A stretch of DNA of 64,000 nt from Conyzicola lurida (GTDB taxonomy: Bacteria > Actinomycetota > Actinomycetes > Actinomycetales > Microbacteriaceae), in the NCBI RefSeq assembly GCF_014204935.1, contig NZ_JACHMJ010000001.1:1116001-1180000 (forward strand), given 5' to 3'. A program made the position numbers and the translations under genes. Each line of letters starts with the position of its first letter. The first letter of the stretch is position 1. The notes beneath the pieces were generated by a model. That model saw only the letters and a program-made list of their open reading frames with translations, was not told the origin of the DNA and ran no database searches. This document shows positions 1 through 8,244 of the stretch, in pieces.

Positions 1-1639
1 TGAACAGCCGCACGGTGCCGTCCGCGACCCGTGCGACGGCGCGCACGCCGTCCCACTTCATCTCGAACGCCCACTCGTCCTCGTCGTCGATCGTCGAGAC
101 GTCGCCGAGCGTCGCGAGCATCGGGGACGGCGGGCGGTCGGTCCCGCGGCCCGGCGCGGGTTTCGCGGACGGCTTCTCCGCTTTCTTCGACTTCTCCGCG
201 GGCGCGGACTCGGCTGCCGGCTGCTCCTTCATCAGGTGGATGAGCCAGTTGTTCTCCGCGCGCTTCGAGTCGCCGGCGCCGCCCCCGCTGTGGATGAGCG
301 CGTAGCGGTGCGTGCCGTGCTTCTCGCCGTGCAGCACGACGATCACTTCTTCGCCGTCGCGCCACTTCTCCAGCTCGTAGTCGCCCGAGTCCCAGATCGT
401 CACCTCGCCGGCGCCGTACTCGCCGGCCGGGATACGCCCCTCGAACGAGCCGTACTCGAGCGGGTGGTCCTCGGTCTGCACGGCGAGGTGGTTCGTGGCG
501 GTCTCGGTGGGCACGCCCTTCGGCAGCGCCCAGCTGACCAGCACCCCGTCGTGCTCGAGCCGGAAGTCGTAGTGCAGCCGGCGGGCGTGGTGCTCCTGGA
601 TGACGAAGGAGTTGCCGGCCGGGGCGTCGGCCGCGGCATCCGGCACCGGCTCTGGCGTTTTGCTCGCGTCCCTCATGCTGCGGTATTTCTCGAGCCGGTC
701 GAAGCCGGCCATCCGCTGCGGCGTGGGTTCGAGCGACTCGAGGTGGCCGACGGTGACGGCCGCGAGCGGATCGCCGCGCCGGGCCACCCGCGCCAGCACC
801 TCGGTGTACTCGAGCTGGGCGAGATTCTTGCTCGCGAGCTCCCGCCAGGTGCGCGGTGCAGCGACCGTGGGACGCGTGCGTCCGCGCAGCGAGTACGGGG
901 TGATCGTCGTCTTGTTGCCGTTGTTCTGGCTCCAGTCGACCAGCACCTTGCCCTCGCGCAGCGACTTCTTCATGTCGCTCACCACGAGATCGGGGAGGTC
1001 GGCTTCGAGGGCGCGGGCCAGCTCGTGGGCCACCTCGCTCACCTCGTCGCTCGTCTGGGTGCCGTCGATCGCCGCGTAGAGGTGGATCCCCTTGCTGCCG
1101 CTCGTGACGGGGAGCGGGTCGAGGCCCATGCCGGTGAGGATGTCGCGGGCGGCTCTCGCCACTTCCGCGCACTCGAGCAGGCCGACGCCGGGTCCCGGGT
1201 CGAGGTCGAGCACGAGGCGGTCGGGGTTTTTGCGGGTGCCGGTTCGGCCGAACCGCCACTGCGGCACGTGGATCTCGAGCGCGGCGATCTGCGCGAGCCA
1301 GGTGAGAGTGGCGAGGTCGTTGACGAGCGGGTAGTCGTTGCTGTGGTCCTTGTGCTCGATCGGGCGGCGCTTCACCCACGACGGGGTCGAGTCGTCGAGG
1401 TTCTTCTGGAAGAAGACCTGTCCGGGCTCGTCGTCGGTGCCGACGCCGTGCACCCAGCGCTTGCGCGTGGCGGGACGGTATTCGGCGTGGGGGAGGAGCA
1501 CGGGGGCGATGCGGGCGTAGTAGTCGATGACGTCGCCCTTGGTGGTGCCGGTCTCGGGATAGAGCACTTTGCCCAGATTGGTGAGTTTGATGCGGTGGCC
1601 GTCGACGGAGACGACCTGATCCTCGGTGCGGGAAGCCAT
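1..1639 (-). CDS. ligD: ATP-dependent DNA ligase LigD, Pol-PE-ligase type (3' end outside window)
   Basis: Multidomain NHEJ ligase that works with Ku to process and seal double-strand breaks. About 546 codons are visible. An N-terminal primase-polymerase domain (about residues 15-310) carries the metal-binding motif LDLDPG near residue 141. A phosphoesterase domain (about 341-455) carries HYDFRLEHDG and PAGEYG. A charged Lys/Ala/Pro linker leads into the ligase domain, where EMKWDGVR supplies the adenylation lysine (about residue 528). The domain order is that of mycobacterial LigD. ATG 1639 is chosen; an in-frame GTG lies at 1644. The rest of the ligase domain lies beyond base 1. The gene is divergent from ku with a 76-bp shared upstream region, the usual NHEJ arrangement. 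Confidence 0.95.
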   Translation of the reverse strand, partial: MASRTEDQVVSVDGHRIKLTNLGKVLYPETGTTKGDVIDYYARIAPVLLPHAEYRPATRKRWVHGVGTDDEPGQVFFQKNLDDSTPSWVKRRPIEHKDHSNDYPLVNDLATLTWLAQIAALEIHVPQWRFGRTGTRKNPDRLVLDLDPGPGVGLLECAEVARAARDILTGMGLDPLPVTSGSKGIHLYAAIDGTQTSDEVSEVAHELARALEADLPDLVVSDMKKSLREGKVLVDWSQNNGNKTTITPYSLRGRTRPTVAAPRTWRELASKNLAQLEYTEVLARVARRGDPLAAVTVGHLESLEPTPQRMAGFDRLEKYRSMRDASKTPEPVPDAAADAPAGNSFVIQEHHARRLHYDFRLEHDGVLVSWALPKGVPTETATNHLAVQTEDHPLEYGSFEGRIPAGEYGAGEVTIWDSGDYELEKWRDGEEVIVVLHGEKHGTHRYALIHSGGGAGDSKRAENNWLIHLMKEQPAAESAPAEKSKKAEKPSAKPAPGRGTDRPPSPMLATLGDVSTIDDEDEWAFEMKWDGVRAVARVADGTVRLF

Positions 1640-1715
1640 TGCACAATCGTGCGGGAAAGATGAGCCCACGACCAGCTATTGCCCCGGGGACTGCCGGTGT
1701 GTCTACTTGGTTGGC

Positions 1716-2612
1716 ATGAGAGCGATTTGGAAGGGTGCGATCACCTTCGGCCTGGTCAACGTGCCGGTCAAGGTGTACAGCGCCACGGAAGACCACGACA
1801 TCCCGCTGCACCAGGTGCACGACAAGGACGGCGGGCGCATCCGGTACCAGCGACGGTGCGAGATCTGCGGCAAGGTCGTCGATTACGAGCACATCGACAA
1901 GGCGTTCGACGACGGCGAGCAGACCGTGATCCTCACCGCCGAGGACTTCGGCTCGCTGCCCCAGGAGCGCAGCCGCGAGATCGACGTCGTCGAGTTCGTG
2001 CCGAACGAGCAGCTCGACCCGATCATGTTCGACCGCAGCTACTTCCTCGAACCGGACTCGTCGTCGAACAAGGCGTACGCCCTGCTGCGACGCACGCTCG
2101 AGGAGACCGAGCGCACGGCCATCGTGCACTTCGCGCTGCGCCAGAAGACGCGGCTCGGCGCGTTGCGGGTGCGCGGCGACGTGCTGATGCTGCAGACGCT
2201 GCTCTGGGACGACGAGGTGCGCGAGGCGAACTTCCCCGCGCTGGACGAGAGGGTGCGCATCTCGGCGCAGGAACTCGAGATGTCGCACTCGCTGGTCGAG
2301 TCGTTCGAGTCCGACTTCTCGCCGTCGAAGTTCTCCGACGACTACCAGGACGAGCTGCGCCAGCTGATCGACGCGAAGCTCAAGAAGGGCGATGCGGTGA
2401 GTACCGAGGAGACCTTCGGCGAGCAGCCCGAGGAGAAGCAGGGCGAGGTGCTCGACCTCATGGAGGCGCTGCGGCGGAGCGTCGAGACGTCGCGGTCGAA
2501 GAAGAAGCCGGCGGCGGCAGCTGCGAAGAAGCCTGCAGCGGCGAAGAAGCCCGCCGCCGCGGCGAAGCCCGCTGCGAAGAAACCGGCCGCCAAGAAGAGA
2601 GCGGCGAGCTAG
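1716..2612 (+). CDS. ku: Non-homologous end joining protein Ku
   Basis: Homodimeric Ku ring protein that binds DNA ends and recruits LigD. The 298-residue product opens with the typical MRAIWKGAI and FGLVNVPVKV segments, followed by the Ku beta-barrel core (about residues 5-255). The last 40 residues are a Lys/Ala/Pro tail of KKPAAA-type repeats, a DNA-binding extension known from several actinobacterial Ku proteins. ATG 1716 is chosen because family homology begins exactly there; an upstream in-frame start at 1626 would add unrelated residues and overlap ligD. The stop overlaps the stop of the convergent SAP-like gene by three bases. Confidence 0.96.
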   Translation: MRAIWKGAITFGLVNVPVKVYSATEDHDIPLHQVHDKDGGRIRYQRRCEICGKVVDYEHIDKAFDDGEQTVILTAEDFGSLPQERSREIDVVEFVPNEQLDPIMFDRSYFLEPDSSSNKAYALLRRTLEETERTAIVHFALRQKTRLGALRVRGDVLMLQTLLWDDEVREANFPALDERVRISAQELEMSHSLVESFESDFSPSKFSDDYQDELRQLIDAKLKKGDAVSTEETFGEQPEEKQGEVLDLMEALRRSVETSRSKKKPAAAAAKKPAAAKKPAAAAKPAAKKPAAKKRAAS

Positions 2613-2872
2613 CTGTTGCGCAGCGCCTCGATGAGCTTCGCCTTCGTCAGCCGCGAATAGCCGGTCAGGCCGATCTCCTTGGCGCGGCCGCGCAGGTCGG
2701 CGACGGTCCAGTCGTCGTAGTCGCCGGCCGCTCCGCCCTTCCGGCCGACGGCCGACCGGCCGCGGGCCGCGGCGGCGTTGCTGATGCGTGCGGCCTTCTG
2801 CTTGCTGTTGCCCTCGTCGACGAGCTTCTCGTAGAGCTCGGGGTCCTTCAGGGTCGGATTGTCCTCCGGCAC
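2609..2872 (-). CDS. Small SAP/Rho-N-like domain protein
   Basis: An 87-residue basic protein. The N-terminal half (PEDNPTLKDPELYEKL, then KQKAARISNAAAA) resembles a small actinobacterial domain of unknown function. The C-terminal 35 residues (DWTVADLRGRAKEIGLTGYS, then KAKLIEALR) match the helix-extended-helix SAP or Rho N-terminal nucleic-acid-binding fold. GTG 2872 is preceded by an AGAAAGGA ribosome-binding site and lies 5 bp after the yihY stop, so it is probably the last gene of the ada-alkA operon. A nucleic-acid-binding role is inferred from the fold only. Confidence 0.75.
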   Translation of the reverse strand: MPEDNPTLKDPELYEKLVDEGNSKQKAARISNAAAARGRSAVGRKGGAAGDYDDWTVADLRGRAKEIGLTGYSRLTKAKLIEALRNS

Positions 2873-2877
2873 GATGT

Positions 2878-3891
2878 CTATCCTTTCTCCGCGTCCTCGC
2901 GGATCTCGATACTGCCATGCACGTCCGACGCGCGCTGGCGGGCGAGCAGCAGGTTGCGCGCGGTGTCGCGCAGTGGCAACTGGATGACCTCCTCGGCGGG
3001 GATGCCGACCGAGAGCTGGCGAAGTCGAACGACCTCCGCGTCGACCTCGGCGCCGAGCACGAGCACCAGGTTGCTGATGTACAGCCAGAGCAGCAGCACG
3101 ATGCCGCCGCCCAGCCAGCCGTAGACGCGCTCGTACTGGCCGACCGTCGCCACGTAGACCGCGAACCCGGCAGCGGCGAGCGCCCAGACCACGATCGCGA
3201 AGACGGCGCCCCACGACACCCAGCGCAGCCGGGAGTGGCGCACGTTGGGCGTGAAGTAGTAGAGCACCGCGACCACCAGGACCGCGAGCACGGCGAGGAG
3301 CGGCCACTTGCCGACGTTCCAGACGCTCATCCACGGCTCGGAGAAGCCGTAGTCGTCGCCGATCGCGTCGATCACGCGCGGGGTGACGAGGAGGATGACG
3401 ATGATCGCGCCGAAGGCGACCATCAGCACGAGCGTGACCAGCATCATCAGGCCGCGGAACTTCCAGAACTGGCGGCCCTCCTGCACCTCGTACACCGAGT
3501 TCATCGCCCGGCCGAACGCCGTGGCGTAGGCCGACAGCGTCCAGAGCAGCAGGAGCAGCCCGGCGGCGAGGGCGATGCCGGGGTTGGTGAGGCTGAGGAA
3601 CTCGTGCAGCGGCGCCCGCAGGGTCTCGACGGTGGAGTCGGTGCCGACGTCGCCGACGACCGCGAGGATGCTGTCGACCGCGCGCTGCCGGTCGCTCGAG
3701 ATGGCGAACGCGGAGACCACGACGAGTGCGCCCGGGAAGATCGCGAGGGTGGCGAAGTAGGTGAGCGCCGCCGCCGAGTCGATGCCGCGGTGGAGCATAA
3801 AACCGTGCCAGGCCCGCGTGGCCGCGTGACGGAACGCCGCCCGGGGCAGCCCGCGGCTGGTGGGGTGGTCGCCACCGCCGTCGATGGTCAC
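2878..3891 (-). CDS. YihY/virulence factor BrkB family membrane protein
   Basis: A 337-residue integral membrane protein of the YihY/BrkB family (UPF0761), once mislabelled ribonuclease BN. It has the family signature near the N terminus (RGIDSAAALTYFATLAIFPG) and about six hydrophobic helices, including one at VVWALAAAGFAVYVATVGQY and the segment GGGIVLLLWLYISNLVLVLG. The biochemical role is not established. GTG 3891 overlaps the stop of the preceding gene as GTGA, indicating translational coupling in an operon with ada-alkA and the DUF6328 gene. Confidence 0.9.
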   Translation of the reverse strand: MTIDGGGDHPTSRGLPRAAFRHAATRAWHGFMLHRGIDSAAALTYFATLAIFPGALVVVSAFAISSDRQRAVDSILAVVGDVGTDSTVETLRAPLHEFLSLTNPGIALAAGLLLLLWTLSAYATAFGRAMNSVYEVQEGRQFWKFRGLMMLVTLVLMVAFGAIIVILLVTPRVIDAIGDDYGFSEPWMSVWNVGKWPLLAVLAVLVVAVLYYFTPNVRHSRLRWVSWGAVFAIVVWALAAAGFAVYVATVGQYERVYGWLGGGIVLLLWLYISNLVLVLGAEVDAEVVRLRQLSVGIPAEEVIQLPLRDTARNLLLARQRASDVHGSIEIREDAEKG

Positions 3892-4382
3892 CGGTGCTTC
3901 CGGTCCGGGTGCACCAAGAACGGGATGACGAGCCAGACGCCGGCGATGAGGAGGAGCGAGACGCCGCCGGCCACGTACCCGGCGACCGGCGAGACGACGA
4001 CGTCGAAGATGAGCAGGATGGTGCCCGACAGCACGAACGCGACACCGAGCAGGGTGAGCTTGAGGATGCGGTTCGCGATGCGCACGATCTCCTCCTTCGC
4101 CCCCTCGCGGAACAGCGTGCGGTGCAGGCTCACGGGGGCGAGCGCCAGCGCGGTGGTCAGGGCGGCGAGCACGACCAGCACGAGGTACACGTCTACCTGG
4201 ATCTGCGTGAGGTCGGCGAAGCGCGGCTGGAACGCGAGGGTCAGCAGGAATCCGGTGAGGATCTGGGTGCCGGTCTGCGTCACGCGCAATTCCTGCAGGA
4301 TCTCCGACCAGTTGCGGTCGAGGCGCGCCCGGTCCGTCTCGGGTTCGGTGCTGGCGGGGGTGGCGGCGGGTTCGGGAATCAC
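3888..4382 (-). CDS. DUF6328 family membrane protein
   Basis: A 164-residue protein with a Pro/Thr/Glu-rich N terminus, the conserved block WSEILQELRVTQTGTQILTG, and four predicted membrane helices (around residues 45-60, 68-88, 105-130 and 135-155). This pattern is typical of the actinobacterial DUF6328 family, whose function is unknown. GTG 4382 overlaps the ada-alkA stop as GTGA, and its own stop overlaps the next start in the same way. It therefore sits inside a tightly coupled operon headed by an alkylation-repair gene. Confidence 0.82.
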   Translation of the reverse strand: MIPEPAATPASTEPETDRARLDRNWSEILQELRVTQTGTQILTGFLLTLAFQPRFADLTQIQVDVYLVLVVLAALTTALALAPVSLHRTLFREGAKEEIVRIANRILKLTLLGVAFVLSGTILLIFDVVVSPVAGYVAGGVSLLLIAGVWLVIPFLVHPDRKHR

Positions 4383-5872
4383 CCCATGATCGTAGGCGGC
4401 AGCGCGGCGATGGGCGAACGGTTGCGCCACAGGTGCAGCGTGGCGTAGCTGCGCCACGGGGCCCAGCGTGTGCCGCGGGCGGCGAGATCTCGGGCCGAGG
4501 AGGGCAGGCCGATCCGGGCGGCGCTCTGCAGCACCACCAGGTCGGACGCCAGCAGCACGTCGGGATTGCCGAGGATGCGCATCGCCAGATAGCCCGCCGT
4601 CCACGGGCCGATCCCGGGCAGGGCGACGAGGCGCGCGGTGAATTCGTCGACCGGCGTCGCCACGTCGAGCGACAGCGTGCCGTCCGCCACGGCCTCCGCC
4701 GCGCCGAGGATCGTGCGCACGCGCGACGCCGGACCGCGGATGACACCCGTGCTGCCCGCGATCTGCCCGGCGGTGGGGAACAGCCCGTCGCCGCCGAGCT
4801 CGGCCGTGATGCGGCCGAGCACCGTGCGGGCGGCCGGCACCGAGATCTGCTGGCCGACGAGCGTGCGGAAGAGCGTCTCCTCGGCGTCGAGGCTGCCGGG
4901 GAGGCGCAAACCGGGGCGTGCGCTCACGAGCGGGGCGAGGGCGGGATCACCGGCCAGAGCGGAGTCGATCGCCGCGGAATCGGCGTCGAGGTCGAGGAAG
5001 TGGCGGATGCGCGCGACGAGCGTCGCGACATCCGAAATCCTGTCGATCGTGGCGTCGCACCGCACTCCGGCGTCGCCGTCCAGGCTCAGCCGCACGGTCG
5101 CACTGCCGTGGGGGAGCCGCACCCGGCGTTCGAAGCTGTCGTCGTCGCCCGTCTCGAGACCCGCAACAGCGTGGTCGGCCAGGAAGCGCAGCAGGCCCGC
5201 GCCGTCGAAGGGCGCGCGGGCCGGGAGGCGCAGGCTGATGGCCGTGCCGTCGCCCGCCGGCTCGTCGGGCGTAGCGACCAGGCCGCCCGCGCGTCTCGTG
5301 GCGCGCAGCTGGCTCGGGGTGCGCTCGTAGACCGCGGCGATCGTGTCGTTGAACTGGCGGATGCTGGAGAATCCCGAGGCGAAGGCGACGTCGGCCACGG
5401 ACAGGTCCGTCGAGACGAGGAGGGTGCGGGCGCTCTGCGCGCGGTGGGCGCGGGCGAGGGCCAGCGGACCGGCGCCGAGTTCGGAGACGAGCACCCGGGT
5501 GAGGTGCCGCGTCGTGTAGCCCAGACGGGCGGCGAGACCCGGCACGCCCTCACGCTCGACCACGCCGTCGGTGATGAGCCGCATGGCGCGGGAGGCGAGG
5601 TCGTCGTGGGTGTTCCAGTCGGGGGAGCCGGGCACGGCGTCGGGAAGGCAGCGTTTGCAGGCGCGCAGGCCCGCCTCATGGGCCGCGGCGGCGGTGCGGT
5701 AGAAGGAGACGTTCTTCGCGTGCGGGGTCACGGCCGGGCAGCTCGGGCGGCAGTAGATGCCGGTGGAGTGCACGCCGGTGATGAACTGGCCGTCGAAGCG
5801 CGCGTCGCGCGACGACATGGCCCGGTAGCGCTCCGCGAACAGGTGCCCTGCCGTCTGCTTGTCTGCGTGCAT
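4379..5872 (-). CDS. Bifunctional Ada-type regulator / AlkA 3-methyladenine DNA glycosylase
   Basis: A 497-residue fusion that senses and repairs alkylation damage. The N-terminal Ada metal-binding domain has four zinc cysteines in YCRPSCPA (C41, C45) and CKRC (C72, C75); in E. coli Ada the first of these accepts methyl groups from phosphotriesters. An AraC-type HTH spans about 95-190. An AlkA N-terminal domain (about 215-330) and a HhH-GPD glycosylase follow, with the hairpin LPGIGPW (from 418) and catalytic aspartate D444 in LASDLV. There is no C-terminal O6-methylguanine transferase domain. ATG 5872 follows GGAGAA closely. It heads an operon of four genes. Confidence 0.95.
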   Translation of the reverse strand: MHADKQTAGHLFAERYRAMSSRDARFDGQFITGVHSTGIYCRPSCPAVTPHAKNVSFYRTAAAAHEAGLRACKRCLPDAVPGSPDWNTHDDLASRAMRLITDGVVEREGVPGLAARLGYTTRHLTRVLVSELGAGPLALARAHRAQSARTLLVSTDLSVADVAFASGFSSIRQFNDTIAAVYERTPSQLRATRRAGGLVATPDEPAGDGTAISLRLPARAPFDGAGLLRFLADHAVAGLETGDDDSFERRVRLPHGSATVRLSLDGDAGVRCDATIDRISDVATLVARIRHFLDLDADSAAIDSALAGDPALAPLVSARPGLRLPGSLDAEETLFRTLVGQQISVPAARTVLGRITAELGGDGLFPTAGQIAGSTGVIRGPASRVRTILGAAEAVADGTLSLDVATPVDEFTARLVALPGIGPWTAGYLAMRILGNPDVLLASDLVVLQSAARIGLPSSARDLAARGTRWAPWRSYATLHLWRNRSPIAALPPTIMG

Positions 5873-5959
5873 TTCTCCACGATCGCACTTTCGGCCGCGT
5901 TGCACTAGCGGTAATCGGACATGACCGCCCCGCGCCCGAGGCCGCTTAGGCTGGCATCC

Positions 5960-7351
5960 GTGAACAACGTTCTGGAACTCCTCAAGGCCGAGCTTCCCGC
6001 CGCCCTCTCCACCGACCCGGCGGCGCTCGCCGCGTGCCGGCTCGACAAGTCGGGGCACGAGTCGTCGACGCCGCCCCTCGCGATCGTCAACGCCACGACG
6101 ATCGCCGAGGTGCAGGCCACGATGCGGATCGCGACGGCCACCGGCACCCCGGTCGTCGTGCGCGGCGCGGGAACGGGACTCGCGGGCGGAGCGATCGCCG
6201 GCGACGGCGAGATCGTGCTGTCCACGCTCGGGATGACGCGGATCCTCGAGGTATCGGAGGACGACGAGCTCGCCGTCGTCGAGCCGGGCATCATCAACGC
6301 CGACCTCAACACCGCCCTCGCCTCCACGGGCCTCTGGTTCGCCCCCGACCCGGCCAGCCGCGCCATCTCCACCGTCGGCGGCAACATCGCCACGAACGCG
6401 GGCGGTCTGCTCTGCGCCAAGTACGGCGTGACCCGCGAGGCCGTGCTCGGCCTGAAGATCGTGTTGGCCGACGGACGCCTGATGACCCTCGGCCACCGCA
6501 CCGTCAAGGGCGTCACGGGGCTCGACCTCGTCGGGCTGCTGATCGGGTCGGAGGGCACCCTCGGCGTCATCGTCGAGGCCACCGTCAAGCTGCGTCGTCT
6601 CCCGCAGGGGACCCCGTCGACCATCGGCGCCTACTTCTCCACCGTGGAGGACGCCGCCCGCGCCGCATCCGTGATCAGCGCGTCCGGACTGCGCCCCGCC
6701 ATCATGGAGCTGCTCGACCCGCGGGCGATGACGTCGATCGCCGACTACCTCGGGGTCACGGTCCGCGCCGAGTCGTTCCTGCTCGTGCAGACCGACGGCG
6801 GGGGAGCCGAGGGCGAGGCGACGGCAGCGCTCGCGATCATCCGCTCGCTCGGCGGCGACGCCACGCTGACCACCGATCCGGAGGAGGCCGCGCGGCTGAT
6901 GGCGCTGCGCCGGTCGTTCCACCCCGCCATGGAGAGCCGCGGCACCGTGCTCATCGAGGACGTCTGCGTGCCCCGCAGCACGCTGCCCGCGATGTTCCAC
7001 GCGATCGACGAGATCGCCGCCCGTCACGGTGTGACGATCGCCACGGTCGCGCACGCCGGCGACGGCAACCTGCACCCGAACTTCGTCTACGAGGGTGCCG
7101 AGGTGCCGGAGGCGGTCTGGGCCGCCGCCCACGAGATGTTCCAGACCGCGCTGCGCCTCGGCGGCACGCTCACCGGCGAGCACGGCGTCGGCCTGCTCAA
7201 GAAGCGCTGGCTGCGCGACGAGCTCGGCGACGACCAGGTCGACCTGCAGCGCGACATCAAGCGGGTGTTCGACCCGAGCGGCATCCTCAACCCGGGCAAG
7301 CTGTTCTCCGAGGCCCCCGACACCGTGCGGGCGTCGGCGCTCGCCGAGTAA
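5960..7351 (+). CDS. FAD-binding oxidase, GlcD/D-lactate dehydrogenase-like
   Basis: A 463-residue flavoprotein of the FAD_binding_4 / FAD-oxidase_C family, which includes glycolate oxidase GlcD, D-lactate and D-2-hydroxyglutarate dehydrogenases. The FAD domain shows VVRGAGTGLAGGAI and STVGGNIATNAGG. The C-terminal domain has the HAGDGNLHPN metal/substrate motif and GTLTGEHGVG. The exact 2-hydroxyacid cannot be told from sequence. GTG 5960 is preferred to GTG/ATG codons further upstream because TAGGCT ends 7 nt before it, a -10 box typical of a leaderless transcript. It is divergent from ada-alkA. Confidence 0.92.
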   Translation: MNNVLELLKAELPAALSTDPAALAACRLDKSGHESSTPPLAIVNATTIAEVQATMRIATATGTPVVVRGAGTGLAGGAIAGDGEIVLSTLGMTRILEVSEDDELAVVEPGIINADLNTALASTGLWFAPDPASRAISTVGGNIATNAGGLLCAKYGVTREAVLGLKIVLADGRLMTLGHRTVKGVTGLDLVGLLIGSEGTLGVIVEATVKLRRLPQGTPSTIGAYFSTVEDAARAASVISASGLRPAIMELLDPRAMTSIADYLGVTVRAESFLLVQTDGGGAEGEATAALAIIRSLGGDATLTTDPEEAARLMALRRSFHPAMESRGTVLIEDVCVPRSTLPAMFHAIDEIAARHGVTIATVAHAGDGNLHPNFVYEGAEVPEAVWAAAHEMFQTALRLGGTLTGEHGVGLLKKRWLRDELGDDQVDLQRDIKRVFDPSGILNPGKLFSEAPDTVRASALAE

Positions 7352-7429
7352 AAGCAGGACCGGTACCCGCACGACCCTGCGCGGACGGCAATTCAGGAAT
7401 ACCATGGCGCGCCGCGGTGTTATGCCGAT

Positions 7430-8191
7430 ATGACCCTGGTTAGCGACTCCACAGCGACTCCTCGCCGCACCCCCGATACCCGTAACAGCACGCCCCGCAA
7501 GTCCACCGCGCGTCCGCGCACCCGCGACGGGCTCGCCCGTCCGAAGACCGGAGAGGTGCGCGTGCGCGTCGGCGCGCTCGGCCTGAGCTCTCTCGGCATC
7601 CAGGCCGCCGGTCTGATCTCCGCCGTCGGCCCCGAGGCGGGCGGATTCGCCCCCGGGGACCGCGTCTCGTACCGCACCGACCTCGACGCTTCCGACTACA
7701 ACGCCCTCGGCACCACGCCGACCGGGTTCAGCATCGTCGTGCCCGAGCGCGACCTCATCGGTTTCCCGAAAGACGTCGCGGTCGAATCGGCCGCGTCCTA
7801 CCTGCCCCTCGGTCTCGTCGCCCGAACCGTGGTGAAGCAGCTGCACTCCGTCGGCCGCGGCAACCGTGTCGCGATCGCACCCGACCCGTCCGGAGCCGAC
7901 GCCTTCGTCGCGGCCTGGGCGGTCGACCTCGGTGCGACGGTCGTCGACGCGGGCAGCAACCTCGCGGACGTCGTGGTGACCGAGGCCGACTACGAGGCGG
8001 CACGACGCTGGCGCTACGGCAACGGCCTCGCGCAGATCGCCGCGGCCGACGTCTTCGCCGAAGTACGCCGCGGCATCTTCGACGACATCGCCGTGACCAC
8101 CTACGCGTTCGCCGACGCCGACCGTGCCCACGCCGACCTCTCCGAGCGCCGCGCGGCGAGCCCGATCCTGCTGCTGCCCGTCGCCGCGTAA
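7430..8191 (+). CDS. Degenerate MDR (quinone oxidoreductase/zinc-binding dehydrogenase)-like protein
   Basis: A 253-residue protein with a Thr/Arg/Pro-rich first 40 residues. After this come fragments that align by eye with medium-chain reductases: EVRVRVGALGL, GPEAGGFAPGDRVSY, and VESAASYLPLGLVARTVV in place of the usual ALPLAGLTA region. The nucleotide-binding Gly-rich loop (normally AAAGGVG) is replaced by APDPSGAD, and the catalytic domain is too short. It may be an inactive or repurposed homologue. The last 60 residues keep the usual substrate-domain ending. The start ATG has no clear ribosome-binding site. Confidence 0.65.
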   Translation: MTLVSDSTATPRRTPDTRNSTPRKSTARPRTRDGLARPKTGEVRVRVGALGLSSLGIQAAGLISAVGPEAGGFAPGDRVSYRTDLDASDYNALGTTPTGFSIVVPERDLIGFPKDVAVESAASYLPLGLVARTVVKQLHSVGRGNRVAIAPDPSGADAFVAAWAVDLGATVVDAGSNLADVVVTEADYEAARRWRYGNGLAQIAAADVFAEVRRGIFDDIAVTTYAFADADRAHADLSERRAASPILLLPVAA

Positions 8192-8244
8192 AGCGGGCCG
8201 CGTCGCGCCCGCACGAGGGCGCGACCGCCCGCTAAGGTTCGTGC

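Noticed and set aside
236-1663. A 475-codon plus-strand frame at the left end
   Set aside because: It is the antisense shadow of ligD, whose polymerase and phosphoesterase motifs are clear on the minus strand.
1679-3124. A 481-codon plus-strand frame overlapping ku
   Set aside because: It is an out-of-frame, Arg/Ala-rich translation of ku and of the antisense of the yihY operon.
2878-3891. Naming the YihY-type protein ribonuclease BN
   Set aside because: The RNase BN assignment of this family is a known historical error; the protein is an integral membrane protein without nuclease motifs.
4379-8131. A 1250-codon open frame on the minus strand extending far upstream of ada/alkA
   Set aside because: Only the part from 5872 down has domain content; the rest is antisense to the FAD oxidase and MDR-like genes and is a product of GC-rich third positions.
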